Positions 63,124 through 64,000 of a stretch of DNA of 64,000 bases are shown here, piece after piece (positions within the stretch are counted from its first letter, which is position 1; every line of letters starts with the position of its first letter). The notes below the pieces were generated by a model that was not told the origin of the DNA, searched no databases, and was given only the letters and a program-made list of their open reading frames with translations. Made by a program: the position numbers and the translations under genes. This DNA is from Gammaproteobacteria bacterium (GTDB lineage Bacteria; Pseudomonadota; Gammaproteobacteria; SZUA-140): the NCBI GenBank assembly GCA_015491865.1, contig WFVD01000026.1, positions 1 to 64,000 on the forward strand, given 5' to 3'.

Positions 63124-64000
63124 TTACAGGCGATCAGTCCGCAGTTTGGCAGGCACAATCTCAGCAAGAAGATTTCCCAGCGGCGCAAGCTCATCATAGC
63201 GTTTGCACACATCATCCAGATAAGACAATGTCCGTGGGATATCCTGAAGATAAGCGGGTTTGCCGTCACGAATGTCAAGTCGAGCAAAGATGCCGAGCAC
63301 CTTCAGATGGCGCTGTGCTCCCATCAGGTCAAACCATTTGATGAACTGAGCTTCGCTTACATCGTCAATAATACCATTCGCTAACAGGCGCTGATGGTAG
63401 CCGCGTACCCAGCCAAGCAGCTGTGTATGCGGCCATGCGATATAACAATCCTTTAGCAGTGATACCAGGTCGTAGGTGATCGCGCCGATTACAGCATCCT
63501 GAAAATCGAGTACACCGGGATTATCTTTATCAACGACCATCAGGTTACGGGCGTGGTAATCACGGTGTACCAGCACCTGTGGCTGTAGAAGCGCTGACTG
63601 CGCCAGCTGTTCGAAGCAGTGGCTTAGTGTGGCATGTTGTCTCTCAGTTAGTTCAATATTGAGATGGTTGCCAATATACCATTCGCGCATCAACTCCATT
63701 TCGCCTATCAGTCGTGCATGATCATAGGGGGGCAACTGCGTATCACCTTCAGTGGTGGTCTGAAGTCGCAGCAGCGCATCAAGGGCATCACTATAGAGCT
63801 GATCAACCGTTTCAGCATTCAGTCGATCGAGATATTGCACCGTGCCCAGGTCAGAGAGCAGCAGGTAGCCCTGCTCAAGATTCTGCTGCAACACACGTGG
63901 CACATTGAGGCCTGCTTTGGCCAGCAGATTGGCGATATTAATGAATGGTACGCAATCTTCCTTTTCGGGGGGGGCGTCCATAATAATCAGGCTTTCACCG
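63124..64000 (-). CDS. amgK: Aminoglycoside-phosphotransferase-family kinase (AmgK-like), 5' end outside window
   Basis: About 291 residues are visible; the start is beyond the right edge. The frame enters the window as GESLIIMDAPPEKEDCVPF, then LEQGYLLLSDLGTVQYLD, the catalytic loop VLVHRDYHARNLMVV (HRD-type Asp) and the metal motif VLDFQDAVIGA. This matches AmgK, which phosphorylates N-acetylmuramate/N-acetylglucosamine at the anomeric carbon in peptidoglycan recycling (partner MurU, not seen here). An ATG at 63981 is internal to the conserved region and is not the true start. Confidence 0.88.
   Translation of the reverse strand, partial: GESLIIMDAPPEKEDCVPFINIANLLAKAGLNVPRVLQQNLEQGYLLLSDLGTVQYLDRLNAETVDQLYSDALDALLRLQTTTEGDTQLPPYDHARLIGEMELMREWYIGNHLNIELTERQHATLSHCFEQLAQSALLQPQVLVHRDYHARNLMVVDKDNPGVLDFQDAVIGAITYDLVSLLKDCYIAWPHTQLLGWVRGYHQRLLANGIIDDVSEAQFIKWFDLMGAQRHLKVLGIFARLDIRDGKPAYLQDIPRTLSYLDDVCKRYDELAPLGNLLAEIVPAKLRTDRL

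Overview
The window comes from a gammaproteobacterium. Two gene orders argue for this. The first is a yecA/ygfB-like gene, pepP and two ubiH-type genes lying divergent to zapA, 6S RNA and ygfA. The second is priA, argS and a SPOR gene in a row. A PPi-type phosphofructokinase, a CbbY-like phosphatase and two lysine/alanine-rich histone H1-like sequences would fit an autotrophic, sulfur-oxidiser-like lineage. That last step is inference, because no RuBisCO or sulfur gene lies in the window.

Left edge (1-3162, minus strand): part of a type I-F CRISPR-Cas operon, read as WYL regulator, cas1, KilA-N gene, cas2-3 (cut by the window edge). The KilA-N gene sits inside the adaptation module, between the two genes whose products form the Cas1/Cas2-3 integrase. 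It is clearly AT-richer than its neighbours. No repeat array is visible here.

3.3-18.9 kb: a CbbY-like phosphatase, then a leftward block: a small membrane protein, SPOR protein, argS and priA. Next is an AT-rich gap with four DnaA-box matches (candidate origin or DnaA-control site), then hemJ, a DUF4124 protein, a FetAB-type ABC exporter, and glnK-amtB behind a sigma-54 promoter with an NtrC-like site. After these come ubiK, comM, a lipoprotein, a single-domain response regulator and a PPi-phosphofructokinase.

19.1-30.7 kb: adenylate kinase fused to a roughly 200-residue H1-like tail, hemB, a DUF47-Pit phosphate uptake pair, aroE, an ADP-ribosylglycohydrolase lacking one usual metal aspartate, an alpha/beta hydrolase, MgtC, patatin, ubiD and exonuclease III.

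30.8-39.0 kb: a fatty-acid beta-oxidation operon (acyl-CoA dehydrogenase, thiolase, bifunctional hydratase/dehydrogenase, acyl-CoA synthetase, YciA-type thioesterase). 39.0-45.0 kb: truC, a signalling operon (small protein, HDOD, hybrid histidine kinase with Hpt) and a B12-binding radical SAM enzyme.

45.0-54.7 kb: ubiquinone hydroxylases, pepP and a UPF0149 protein, divergent to a zapB-like gene, zapA, 6S RNA and ygfA. A 628-bp gene-poor gap follows, then a free-standing H1-like protein, ilvA, rpiA and a DUF2905 protein. 54.8-64.0 kb: a giant FAD/Fe-S oxidoreductase, a cyclic-nucleotide-domain/rhodanese protein, an atypical ClC channel, an HD-GYP phosphodiesterase and a sugar kinase of the AmgK type cut by the right edge. 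No tRNA, rRNA, insertion sequence or CRISPR array was recognised.
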